Source: Cryomorphaceae bacterium
GTDB lineage: Bacteria > Bacteroidota > Bacteroidia > Flavobacteriales_D > Crocinitomicaceae
Reading direction: 5' to 3'
DNA: 64,000 nt
Assembly: GCA_027490665.1 (NCBI GenBank)
Contig: JAIXXP010000021.1
Coordinates: 1 to 64,000, forward strand
The translations under genes and the position numbers were made by a program. Shown one piece after another: positions 1 through 7,342 of the stretch; the stretch's first letter is position 1; every line of letters begins with the position of its first letter. Below the pieces are notes generated by a model. It did not search any database. It had not been told where the DNA came from and was given only the letters and a program-made list of their open reading frames with translations.

Positions 1-162
1 AAGCGCATTCAAAATAAATTCCTCAAAGAAATCAAACTCAAAATCGAACGCGGCGCACCAGACAAAAAAGTCAAGGCCAGAATCTTACAAGACCTCGATG
101 TATTTTATCAAAATGTAAGTTTCAAAGGGATCCAAATTAGTATTGATGTCGATCCGATGTAA
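1..162 (+). CDS. priA: Primosomal protein N' (PriA helicase), C-terminal end only
   Basis: An open frame enters from the left edge and gives 53 residues before a TAA at 160-162. The tail ends in IQISIDVDPM, which resembles the conserved C-terminus of PriA, where a strand ending in a V-D-V-D-P-like motif closes the protein. PriA is the DNA helicase that reloads the replisome at stalled forks. Everything else, including helicase motifs and zinc-binding cysteines, lies outside the window, so the call rests on this short tail. A bidirectional terminator follows directly and separates it from the convergent rpoD. Confidence 0.7.
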   Translation, partial: KRIQNKFLKEIKLKIERGAPDKKVKARILQDLDVFYQNVSFKGIQISIDVDPM

Positions 163-166
163 AACA

Positions 167-193
167 AAAAAGGAACCTTTCGGTTCCTTTTTT
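167..193. terminator. Bidirectional intrinsic terminator between priA and rpoD
   Basis: An A-rich arm with AAAGGAACC, a short loop and GGTTCCTTTTTT form a hairpin with T-runs on both strands. It lies between two convergent genes and can end transcription of both. Confidence 0.85.
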
Positions 194-195
194 AT

Positions 196-1065
196 TTATC
201 CTAAGTAGCTTTTCAGCACTTTGTTTTTGTTGGTGTGTTTAAGGCGGCGGATAGCCTTCTCTTTGATCTGGCGCACGCGCTCACGGGTGAGTTCGAATTT
301 GTCGCCGATTTCTTCTAAGGAAAGCGGTGCTTTGCCGTCGAGGCCGTAGAACATGCTAATAACTTCGCTTTCGCGAGGTGTGAGGCTTGTGAGTGAACGG
401 CGGATATCTGAACGCAAGGACTCTAATGTAAGACTAGCCTCAGGGCCAGGAAGTGAGTCTCCTTGCATGACGTCGTACATTGTAGAAGTGGAGTCGTCGC
501 CTTCAATTAAAGGCGCATCCATAGAGATGTGACGGCCGTTTTGAGAAAGCGTTTGCTTTACTTCTTCTGGCGTGACATTCAAGAACTCTGCAAGTTCGTC
601 TGCAGATGGCGGACGCTCAAATTTTTGCTCGAGTTCTGAGTAGGCACGGTTGATTTTGTTGATGTTGCCAATTTTGTTCAAAGGCAAACGCACGATACGC
701 GCTTGCTCGGCCAAAGCCTGAAGAATAGACTGACGGATCCACCAAACAGCGTAGGAAATGAACTTGAAACCACGGGTTTCGTCAAAACGTTCTGCGGCTT
801 TGATGAGGCCTAGATTACCCTCGTTGATCAAGTCTGGCAAAGCCAAACCTTGATTTTGATATTGTTTAGCTACTGATACTACAAAACGAAGATTGGCTTT
901 GGTCAGGCGTTCGAGCGCAATGCGGTCTCCTGCTTTGATTTTGCGAGCGAGCTCAACCTCTTCATCAGCGGTGATGAGGTCAACTCGACCAATTTCTTGT
1001 AAGTACTTGTCTAACGATGCGGTCTCTCTGTTGGTGACCTGTTTTGCGATTTTTAACTGCCTCAT
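196..1065 (-). CDS. rpoD: Primary RNA polymerase sigma factor (RpoD/SigA type)
   Basis: A 289-residue sigma-70 protein. Region 1.2 is near residues 17-48 ([10 protein letters not shown]). Region 2 follows ([30 protein letters not shown], and the -10 reading helix [10 protein letters not shown]). Region 3 is next, and the region 4.2 helix-turn-helix ([20 protein letters not shown]) is near the C-terminus. Region 1.1 and the large non-conserved insert of E. coli RpoD are absent, which is normal for primary sigma factors of Bacteroidota, whose promoters read TTTG / TAnnTTTG. Promoters of that kind are seen elsewhere in the window. It is transcribed alone, with a terminator just after the stop. 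Confidence 0.97.
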   Translation of the reverse strand: MRQLKIAKQVTNRETASLDKYLQEIGRVDLITADEEVELARKIKAGDRIALERLTKANLRFVVSVAKQYQNQGLALPDLINEGNLGLIKAAERFDETRGFKFISYAVWWIRQSILQALAEQARIVRLPLNKIGNINKINRAYSELEQKFERPPSADELAEFLNVTPEEVKQTLSQNGRHISMDAPLIEGDDSTSTMYDVMQGDSLPGPEASLTLESLRSDIRRSLTSLTPRESEVISMFYGLDGKAPLSLEEIGDKFELTRERVRQIKEKAIRRLKHTNKNKVLKSYLG

Positions 1066-1278
1066 ATTTTCTAATTGCCTTCCCTTGTACTGATAAAATG
1101 CAGAAAGGTTCGACTTGAACGCATTTTTTTTTCAAGCGTTACAAAGTTTCGAGCAAATACCCTGTTTTACTGCATATTTTACGGAATCTGGTGAAGATTT
1201 TTTGCAAACTGCAAAAGAAAAAAATGCTTTTCCATCCGCACCACATACAAAGAACCCTTGAAGTTGCGTTTGGTTCGT

Positions 1279-1647
1279 ATGGATTCATTTATTTCTCAAC
1301 GATTTTGTCAGGAATGTGGCAGCCCACTGAAAGGCCGAAGCGATCAAAAATTTTGCTCCGACCAGTGCCGCAATCAGTTCAACAACCGCAGTTATGCGCA
1401 AAAATTGACGCAGCAGCGCCAAATCAATCGGATTCTCATGCAGAACCATCAGATTTTGGCACAATACCTTTTGATCGATAAAAAAAGAAGGGTTCAGGAG
1501 CTCGACCTCCGGGTGAAGGGTTATAATTTCGATTTTCATACCCACCAAAAACAAGCAAAAAATGGCCAGATCTACATCTTTTGTTATGATTTTGGCTACC
1601 TTCGACTGGCCTCTAATCAGTTGTTATTGGTCCAAGGATCTTGTTAA
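1279..1647 (+). CDS. Small zinc-ribbon protein of unknown function
   Basis: A 122-residue protein starting at the ATG at 1279; an in-frame TTG seven codons upstream is less likely. Near the N-terminus are four cysteines in a C-x2-C-x12-C-x3-C pattern (CQECGSPL...KFCSDQC), a treble-clef or zinc-ribbon site of the DUF2116-like type. A basic helix rich in Q, R and N follows (NNRSYAQKLTQQRQINR). The C-terminal half is hydrophobic and aromatic (YIFCYDFGYLRLASNQLLLV), suggesting a small beta domain. The hydrolase gene begins two bases after its stop, so the two are probably co-transcribed. Nucleic-acid binding is an inference from the zinc site and the basic helix. Confidence 0.7.
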   Translation: MDSFISQRFCQECGSPLKGRSDQKFCSDQCRNQFNNRSYAQKLTQQRQINRILMQNHQILAQYLLIDKKRRVQELDLRVKGYNFDFHTHQKQAKNGQIYIFCYDFGYLRLASNQLLLVQGSC

Positions 1648-1649
1648 CA

Positions 1650-2471
1650 ATGACACCAACCCAACGACATACCTACACCGGCGCAAATGGGCGCAAGAGT
1701 TTATATGAACTCACAACCAGTTCTTCACACCAAGAATTAGTAGTTTTTGTACACGGCTTTATGGGCTTCATGGATTGGGGCGCCTGGCATTTGGTACGCG
1801 ACTTTTTTACGAATGCTGGTTTTGATTTCTGTCGGTTCAATCTTTCTCACAATGGTGGCACACCTACAGAGCCAATTGATTTTCCCGATACCGAAGCTTT
1901 TGGTCAGAATACTTATTCAAAAGAACTTTTTGATATTTCGTCAGTACTAAATCATATAGAATCCTGGCACAGGACTTTCCAAAAAATCCATTTGATAGGA
2001 CATTCCAGAGGTGGCGGAATGGTGCTTTTAGCTGCTCAGCAATGGCAACAAGTAAGCCCACTCGGGCAGGTGTGTACTTGGGCTGCCATCTGCGACATTG
2101 CCAGGCGTTTTCCGAATGGACAAGAACTCACGCAATGGCAAGAAACAGGCATTCGATTTGTAAAAAATGGTAGAACTCACCAAGAGCTTCCTCAAGCATT
2201 TGAACTTTATGCCGATTATGAAAGGAATAAAATGAAGCTTGATATCAAAGCTGCTGCCAAAGCAATTGGCAAACGTCTTCATATTTTTCACGGAGATCAG
2301 GATGCAGCTGTGCCAATTTCCGAAGCGTTTGAATTACGCGATGCGTCAGGTGCAGAGGTCAGTGCAATAATGGGGGCTGATCATGTTTTTGGAGCTGTGC
2401 ATCCTTGGGATAAACAACAAATGCCTGCGCAATTGCGTGAGTTGTGCGAGAAGACTTTAGAGAATTTGTAA
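1650..2471 (+). CDS. Alpha/beta hydrolase (serine hydrolase/esterase-like)
   Basis: A 273-residue alpha/beta hydrolase. The oxyanion-hole strand is VVFVHGFMGFMDWGAW. The nucleophile elbow is GHSRGG (Ser between His and Arg). The acidic residue lies in FHGDQDAAVP and the catalytic His in GADHVFGAVHPW, so the triad order Ser-Asp-His is complete. There is no signal peptide, so it is cytoplasmic. The ATG at 1650 is preferred over the TTG at 1641, which would overlap the previous gene. The substrate cannot be told; carboxylesterase or acyl-peptidase-like enzymes are the nearest relatives by motif. A strong terminator follows. Confidence 0.85.
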   Translation: MTPTQRHTYTGANGRKSLYELTTSSSHQELVVFVHGFMGFMDWGAWHLVRDFFTNAGFDFCRFNLSHNGGTPTEPIDFPDTEAFGQNTYSKELFDISSVLNHIESWHRTFQKIHLIGHSRGGGMVLLAAQQWQQVSPLGQVCTWAAICDIARRFPNGQELTQWQETGIRFVKNGRTHQELPQAFELYADYERNKMKLDIKAAAKAIGKRLHIFHGDQDAAVPISEAFELRDASGAEVSAIMGADHVFGAVHPWDKQQMPAQLRELCEKTLENL

Positions 2472-2473
2472 AC

Positions 2474-2502
2474 AAAAAAGCCAGTATTTCTACTGGCTTT
2501 TT
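2474..2502. terminator. Bidirectional terminator between the hydrolase gene and tRNA-His
   Basis: AAAAAAGCCAGTA, a four-base loop and TACTGGCTTTTT form a near-perfect hairpin with a T-run on each strand. It can serve the plus-strand hydrolase gene and the minus-strand tRNA. Confidence 0.88.
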
Positions 2503-2505
2503 GTT

Positions 2506-2583
<78 letters not shown>

Positions 2584-2660
2584 ATTTTGGTGGGTGCAAA
2601 TATACAAAATCTTCTTGATATTTAAAATGTGCTTTTAGAAAATGGCAATTAATCTATGCG

Positions 2661-2668
2661 TAATTTTG
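2661..2668 (+). promoter_or_regulatory. -7 promoter element (TAATTTTG) of the thioredoxin-like gene
   Basis: TAATTTTG matches the Bacteroidota -7 consensus TAnnTTTG and lies 29 bases before the ATG at 2698. The -33 element is poor (a TTTT near 2633-2636). Confidence 0.5.
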
Positions 2669-2697
2669 CAAGAAAATAACTCAAGACCATAGCTTAT

Positions 2698-3303
2698 ATG
2701 CAATCTCAAGATCTCTTTACAAGCGAATTATTGGCCCAAGCCATGAACTACGACGGCTACATGCAACTTTCAGAACTCCTCGTTACAGAAGAACGCACTA
2801 GCGGCCCTAACCAAAGTGCACCCTACATACACTTCACAAAGCTCAACTTTCAGCGCATGAAGCGCCTTAATAAAACGGTAGAAATACCTGCCCATCTTAC
2901 TGAACTCTTGAAGCAAAAGTCTAACAACTGGAGGTGGATTACCATTACCGAACCATGGTGTGGTGATGCCGCACAGTGTGTGCCAGTAATTGAAAAATTA
3001 GCCTTAGCGGCTGGCGCCATAAAAACCTATTACATCTTGCGCGACGAGCACCTAGATGTCATGGATGCCTACCTCACCAATGGCGGTAGAGCTATCCCAA
3101 AATTGATTTGCCTAGATGAAAACGGTGCAGAAGTATTCACTTGGGGGCCAAGACCAGCTGTTATTCAAGAAGTCATGAACCAATTGAAAGCAGACGGTGT
3201 AACCGAGATTGCTGAAATCGTTGAGGCCATCCAAAAAGCATACAATGCCGACCATCAGGCCGGCATGTACACAGAATTTGAAACCCTTTTAAAAGGATTG
3301 TAA
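2698..3303 (+). CDS. Thioredoxin-like family protein
   Basis: A 201-residue cytoplasmic protein of the thioredoxin fold (Thioredoxin_9-like). The active-site region is ITITEPWCGDAAQCVPVIEKLA. A WCGD motif with a second Cys four residues later (C-x4-C) replaces the classical CGPC. The cis-proline loop is GRAIPKLICLDENG, followed by the usual final helix. About 75 helical residues precede the fold. It stands alone between tRNA-His and the homogentisate genes. Members of this family are common in Bacteroidota and poorly studied; a redox role is probable, but the partner is unknown. Confidence 0.82.
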   Translation: MQSQDLFTSELLAQAMNYDGYMQLSELLVTEERTSGPNQSAPYIHFTKLNFQRMKRLNKTVEIPAHLTELLKQKSNNWRWITITEPWCGDAAQCVPVIEKLALAAGAIKTYYILRDEHLDVMDAYLTNGGRAIPKLICLDENGAEVFTWGPRPAVIQEVMNQLKADGVTEIAEIVEAIQKAYNADHQAGMYTEFETLLKGL

Positions 3304-3319
3304 TTTAAAATATAGCGCT

Positions 3320-4480
3320 TTAGAGTGTGCCGCGGTTTTCTTGCTCGCGCTCTATAGCTTCAAATAAAGCCTTAAAGTTGCCTTTTCCGAAAGACTGCGC
3401 ACCTTTTCTTTGAATAATTTCAAAGAACATAGTTGGGCGGTCGACAACTGGCTTGGTGAAAAGTTGCAATAAGTAACCTTCGTCGTCGCGGTCAATTAAA
3501 ATGCCATGAGATTTCAAGAGCTCGACGTCTTCGTCTATAGCTCCAACACGTTCGAGTAAGTCTTCGTAATACGTTTCAGGTACATATAAAAACTCTACTC
3601 CACGGTCGCGCATGGCAGATACAGTGGCAACAATATCGTTGGTTGCAACGGCGATATGCTGTACGCCAGGGCCGTTATAAAAATCGATATATTCCTCAAT
3701 TTGCGATTTTTTCTTGCCCTCTGCAGGCTCGTTGATCGGGAATTTGATGCGGCCATTTCCGTTGGACATTACTTTGGACATAAGGGCCGTATACTCGGTA
3801 GAGATATCGTTGTCGTCGAAAGAAACAATTTGGGCAAAGCCCATCACCTTTCCGTAAAACTCAACCCAATCATTCATTTCGTTCCAACCGACATTTCCCA
3901 CCATGTGGTCAATGAATTTGAGGCCAACAGGCTCTGGGTTGTAATGCGATTCCCATTTTTTATAGCCCGGCAAAAAGATGCCTTCGTAGTTGTGGCGCTC
4001 TACAAAAATATGGACGGTTTCACCATATGTGTATATTCCGGAGCGCACCACCCAACCATTCGCGTCTTCTTCGCGAGTGGGTTCCATGTAAGGCTTTGCA
4101 CCTCTTTTGGTGGTTTCTTCAAAAGCCTTGGTGGCGTCTTCAACCCAAAGAGCAACTACTTTGACGCCGTCGCCATGTTTGTCGATGTGCGCATTGAGCT
4201 CGCCCCCTTCAGTTAATGGCGTAGTGAGTACCAAACGGATTTTATCTTGTTTGAGCACATAAGAAACGCGGTCTTTGACGCCGGTTTCTAAACCTGCATA
4301 GGCCTCGGATTGAAAACCAAATGCTGTTTTGTAATAATGGGCGCTTTGTTTGGCATTGCCGACATAAAGTTCGACGTAGTCGGTACCTAAAAGCGGAAGG
4401 AAGTCTTCGGCGTCGTGAAATATTTTTTCGAGACTGTAGTCGGTGTTTTGGATATCTTTTAAATTTTTGATCTCTGCCAT
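3320..4480 (-). CDS. hpd: 4-hydroxyphenylpyruvate dioxygenase
   Basis: A 386-residue non-haem Fe(II) dioxygenase that converts 4-hydroxyphenylpyruvate to homogentisate in tyrosine degradation. Two vicinal-oxygen-chelate (glyoxalase-fold) halves are visible. The iron ligands sit in IDHMVGNV (His), VQHIAVATNDI (His) and FFEIIQR (Glu), and the C-terminal gate helix carries GNFKALFEAIEREQ. The ATG at 4480 (MAEIKNLK) is chosen over a TTG six codons upstream. It lies 38 bases downstream of hmgA, which encodes the next enzyme of the pathway, so both should be on one mRNA. Confidence 0.96.
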   Translation of the reverse strand: MAEIKNLKDIQNTDYSLEKIFHDAEDFLPLLGTDYVELYVGNAKQSAHYYKTAFGFQSEAYAGLETGVKDRVSYVLKQDKIRLVLTTPLTEGGELNAHIDKHGDGVKVVALWVEDATKAFEETTKRGAKPYMEPTREEDANGWVVRSGIYTYGETVHIFVERHNYEGIFLPGYKKWESHYNPEPVGLKFIDHMVGNVGWNEMNDWVEFYGKVMGFAQIVSFDDNDISTEYTALMSKVMSNGNGRIKFPINEPAEGKKKSQIEEYIDFYNGPGVQHIAVATNDIVATVSAMRDRGVEFLYVPETYYEDLLERVGAIDEDVELLKSHGILIDRDDEGYLLQLFTKPVVDRPTMFFEIIQRKGAQSFGKGNFKALFEAIEREQENRGTL

Positions 4481-4518
4481 GGTAATGATTTTGGTCAAAA
4501 TTAGGGATTAATGCCGAG

Positions 4519-5676
4519 TTAGTGCTGCCAAGAGAACATGTAGTCTGGCAATTCCATCTCTAAAGCGCGTTTGGTGAGGGAGAGCGGCTTAAAGGTATCG
4601 ACCATAACAGCCAATTCTTCAGTTTCTTTTTTGCCAATACTGCGCTCGTAGGCTCCTGGATGAGGGCCGTGCGGAATTCCTGCCGGATGCAAGGTAATCT
4701 GACCTTTTTCGATGTTATTTCGGCTCATGAAGTCTCCGTCTACGTAATACAATACCTCATCAGAATCGATGTTGGAGTGATTGTATGGTGCCGGAATGGA
4801 ATCTGGATGGTAGTCGTAGAGGCGCGGTACGAAAGAACAGACAACAAACGCGGCTGTCTCGAAAGTTTGATGCACGGGAGGTGGTTGATGCACACGGCCA
4901 GTAATCGGTTCAAAATCGTGGATAGAAAAAGCATACGGATAGTTGTAGCCATCCCAACCTACGACATTAAACGGATGATGCGCATAAGTATAGTCGTAGA
5001 GTACATCTTGCTTTTTAATGCGAATCAGAAAGTCACCTTCTTTGTTATGTGTTTCGAGTTCGTGCGGTGGGCGGATGTCGCGCTCGCAATAAGGGGAATG
5101 TTCCAACAACTGACCAAACCAATTGCGGTAGCGCTTCGGTGTGTAGACCGGATGAAAAGACTGGATGATAAACAAGCGATTGTTTTCATCGTTGAATTCA
5201 AGTTGATAAATCATGCCGCGCGGAATAACGAGGTAGTCTCCGTAGGCAAAATCGATATTGCCCATTTGGGTGCGCAATTTGCCAGAGCCTTTGTGGATAA
5301 AAATGATTTCGTCGGCATCGGCATTCTTGTAGAAATAGTCTTTCATGCTCTCAGAAGGAGCAGCAAGCTCTAGATACACATCGGAATTGACCAAAACAGG
5401 AACTCTACTTTCTACATAGTCTGCAGCAGGCTTGAGGTCAAAACCTCTGAAACTGCGCATGAGCATGTTTTTTTGGATACCAATTTCGGGAGCAATATTT
5501 TTTTGTCCGCCAATTGACTTCACAACAGTCGGTGGCTGCACATGATAGAGCAAAGCAGACATGCCATCAAAGCCGATGGTGCCAAAAAGTTGCTCGTGAT
5601 AAAGAGAGCCATCTGGCTGGCGAAAAACAGTGTGGCGCTTGTGCGGTATCTGTCCTAGTTTCTGATAAAAAGGCAT
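4519..5676 (-). CDS. hmgA: Homogentisate 1,2-dioxygenase
   Basis: A 385-residue cupin-type iron dioxygenase that opens homogentisate to maleylacetoacetate. Conserved stretches include the double-psi cupin loop GDYLVIPRGMIYQLEF, the iron-site region YNHSNIDSDEVLYYVDGDF (His and Glu), and the final metal His in HPAGIPHGPHPG. Its length fits the bacterial form found in Bacteroidota. It is the first gene of the hmgA-hpd pair, and its product consumes the product of the second gene. Genes for maleylacetoacetate isomerase and fumarylacetoacetase are not in the window. An inverted repeat lies in the leader. Confidence 0.95.
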   Translation of the reverse strand: MPFYQKLGQIPHKRHTVFRQPDGSLYHEQLFGTIGFDGMSALLYHVQPPTVVKSIGGQKNIAPEIGIQKNMLMRSFRGFDLKPAADYVESRVPVLVNSDVYLELAAPSESMKDYFYKNADADEIIFIHKGSGKLRTQMGNIDFAYGDYLVIPRGMIYQLEFNDENNRLFIIQSFHPVYTPKRYRNWFGQLLEHSPYCERDIRPPHELETHNKEGDFLIRIKKQDVLYDYTYAHHPFNVVGWDGYNYPYAFSIHDFEPITGRVHQPPPVHQTFETAAFVVCSFVPRLYDYHPDSIPAPYNHSNIDSDEVLYYVDGDFMSRNNIEKGQITLHPAGIPHGPHPGAYERSIGKKETEELAVMVDTFKPLSLTKRALEMELPDYMFSWQH

Positions 5677-5681
5677 GTTTC

Positions 5682-5705
5682 TTAGTTTTATAAGTTCAAA
5701 ACTAA
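5682..5705 (-). promoter_or_regulatory. Inverted repeat overlapping the hmgA promoter
   Basis: TTAGTTTT (5682-5689) and AAAACTAA (5698-5705) form an 8-8-8 inverted repeat. On the minus strand the distal arm overlaps TAGTTTTG (5704-5697), which matches the -7 consensus TAnnTTTG, and the proximal arm ends five bases before the hmgA ATG. It could be an operator of a tyrosine-degradation regulator or a leader hairpin; which one cannot be decided from sequence. Confidence 0.5.
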
Positions 5706-5746
5706 TTCAAAAGCGCAAGAGAAGAAATGATTTTGGTCAGTTTTGT

Positions 5747-5754
5747 TACTTTTG
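5747..5754 (+). promoter_or_regulatory. -7 element (TACTTTTG) of the threonine dehydrogenase gene
   Basis: TACTTTTG fits TAnnTTTG and lies 21 bases upstream of the ATG at 5776. No well-spaced -33 TTTG was found; the TTTG at 5732-5735 is only 11 bases away. Confidence 0.4.
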
Positions 5755-5775
5755 TTGCAACATCAAAACAACTTT

Positions 5776-6711
5776 ATGTCAAAAATATTGGTACTTGGTT
5801 CTTGTGGCCAAATTGGAACCGAACTCGTTTTAGCACTTCGTGCCAAATTTGGAAACACAGCAGTTGTTGCTGCCGACCTCCGAGATGAGTGCCCTATCAT
5901 TCTCAATAATGGACCATATATCAAACTCGATGCCCTCGACAAAGAAAATGTGCGTGCATATATTATTGAACAAGACATCAAAGAAGTTTACTTATTAGCT
6001 GCACTACTATCTGCAACTGCCGAGAAAAACCCCGATTTCGCGTGGAAACTCAATATGGAAGGTTTGTTTACCATCCTTGACCTCGCCAAAGAAGGGCAGC
6101 TTCAAAAAATATTTTGGCCGAGCTCAATTGCCGTTTTCGGACCTACAACACCTGCTGACCAAACACCACAGCATACTGTTATGGAACCTACTACCGTTTA
6201 TGGTATTTCCAAACAAGCCGGTGAGCGCTGGTGCGAATACTACCACAACAAATTTGGCGTCGATGTACGCAGTATCCGCTACCCTGGCCTTATCTCCTAT
6301 AAAAGCTTGCCGGGTGGCGGCACCACTGATTACGCTGTCGATATTTTTTACAAAGCAAAAGCGGAAGGTAAATTCACTTGCTTTCTGAGTCAAGACACCA
6401 TGCTGCCGATGATGTTTATGGACGACGCCATTCGCGCTACCATAGAACTCATGGAAGCACCAGCAGAACAAATCAAGATCAGATCGGCCTATAATTTAGC
6501 TGGCTGCAGCTTTACTCCTGCCGAATTGGCAAAAGAAATTCAAGTATTACAACCAAATTTTACAATAGACTACGCCCCAGATTTCCGTCAGGCCATTGCA
6601 GACAGCTGGCCCAATTCTATAGACGACAGCGCTGCCCAAAAGGACTGGAGTTGGAAAGCTCAATTTGACACCAAAGCCATGGTGAAAGTGATGCTCGAAA
6701 ACGTTCAATAG
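5776..6711 (+). CDS. tdh: L-threonine 3-dehydrogenase, short-chain (SDR) type
   Basis: A 311-residue extended SDR enzyme. The NAD-binding motif is GSCGQIG near residue 8, the catalytic YxxxK is YGISKQ, and the substrate loop includes FWPSSIAVFGPTTP and RYPGLISYKSLPGGGTTDYA. The latter is typical of the epimerase-like L-threonine dehydrogenases of Bacteroidota, which oxidise threonine to 2-amino-3-ketobutyrate. The family as a whole is close to nucleotide-sugar epimerases, but the PGG-GTTDYA segment favours Tdh. The ATG at 5776 is chosen over a TTG eleven codons upstream. It is divergent from hmgA, placing two amino-acid catabolic units back to back. Confidence 0.87.
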   Translation: MSKILVLGSCGQIGTELVLALRAKFGNTAVVAADLRDECPIILNNGPYIKLDALDKENVRAYIIEQDIKEVYLLAALLSATAEKNPDFAWKLNMEGLFTILDLAKEGQLQKIFWPSSIAVFGPTTPADQTPQHTVMEPTTVYGISKQAGERWCEYYHNKFGVDVRSIRYPGLISYKSLPGGGTTDYAVDIFYKAKAEGKFTCFLSQDTMLPMMFMDDAIRATIELMEAPAEQIKIRSAYNLAGCSFTPAELAKEIQVLQPNFTIDYAPDFRQAIADSWPNSIDDSAAQKDWSWKAQFDTKAMVKVMLENVQ

Positions 6712-6750
6712 ATATTATCTATAGTCGATATAGATAAAAATATTTGTTTT

Positions 6751-6815
6751 GTTTAAACTTTTTCTTGTTTTGTTAAACAAATAATGTTTAACTTTAACTC
6801 GTAATTGTTAAACAA
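6751..6815 (+). promoter_or_regulatory. Cluster of four TGTT/AACA palindromes before the ECF sigma gene
   Basis: Four related sites lie between tdh and the ECF sigma gene. They are GTTTAAAC (6751-6758); a perfect TTTGTT-A-AACAAA (6769-6781); a weaker TGTT-T-AAC (6785-6792); and TTGTT-A-AACAA (6805-6815), which ends 12 bases before the ATG. Centres are about 20, 14 and 21 bases apart, i.e. roughly 1.5 to 2 helical turns. This looks like an operator array for a dimeric repressor or activator controlling the downstream operon. No regulator gene lies next to it. Confidence 0.65.
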
Positions 6816-6826
6816 AACAACGCACT

Positions 6827-7339
6827 ATGTCTACAATCGAATTCAATGAAGCATTAATTGGTCTAGAAAACAATCTGCAATCTTTTGCACTTTCATTTAC
6901 AAGAAACCGAGAAGACGCAAGGGATTTAACCCAAGAAACCATGCTCAAAGCGATCACGTATCGCAACTATTACACGCCACAGACAAACTTTAAGGCGTGG
7001 GTTTTCACAATTATGCGTAACTTGTTCATCAATCAGTACCGCAGAAGAGTAAAATCGGGTGCCATTTTCGATCACAGCAAAGAAGTTTTCTTGATCGGTA
7101 ACATCCATAGCCACGAAGACAGCGCAATAGAAAAGATTGGTGTAAAAGACATCAACAGACAAATTAACTTATTAGGAGAGGAGTACCAAACGCCTTTTGA
7201 AATGCATTTTCAAGGCTTCAAATACAAAGAGATCGCAGACAAACTAGGTATTCCGATCGGAACCGTGAAAAGCCGGATTTTCATCGCCAGAAAAAAACTG
7301 ATGGAAGCGCTACCGGAATTCGCATTTTCGGCAAATTAA
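6827..7339 (+). CDS. ECF-type RNA polymerase sigma factor heading the carotenoid operon
   Basis: A 170-residue sigma-70 family protein with only regions 2 and 4. Region 2 contains FALSFTRNREDARDLTQETMLKA and FKAWVFTIMRNLFINQYRR. Region 4 contains FEMHFQGFKYKEIADKLGIPIGTVKSRIFIARKKL, a typical helix-turn-helix. No anti-sigma gene lies beside it. It is the first gene of a seven-gene run, with crtI starting three bases after its stop. This fits the known pattern in Bacteroidota of ECF genes leading crtI-crtB operons. Autoregulation through the palindrome cluster upstream is an inference. Confidence 0.92.
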   Translation: MSTIEFNEALIGLENNLQSFALSFTRNREDARDLTQETMLKAITYRNYYTPQTNFKAWVFTIMRNLFINQYRRRVKSGAIFDHSKEVFLIGNIHSHEDSAIEKIGVKDINRQINLLGEEYQTPFEMHFQGFKYKEIADKLGIPIGTVKSRIFIARKKLMEALPEFAFSAN

Positions 7340-7342
7340 TTT

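Noticed and set aside
1641-1650. Ten-base palindrome TTGTTAACAA before the hydrolase start
   Set aside because: It overlaps the stop of the zinc-ribbon gene, has no companion sites and is short enough to occur by chance in AT-rich DNA.
3656-5373. Long plus-strand open frames opposite hpd and hmgA (186 and 237 codons)
   Set aside because: They lie wholly inside well-supported dioxygenase genes, and their translations show no family motif; they are shadows of the codon bias.
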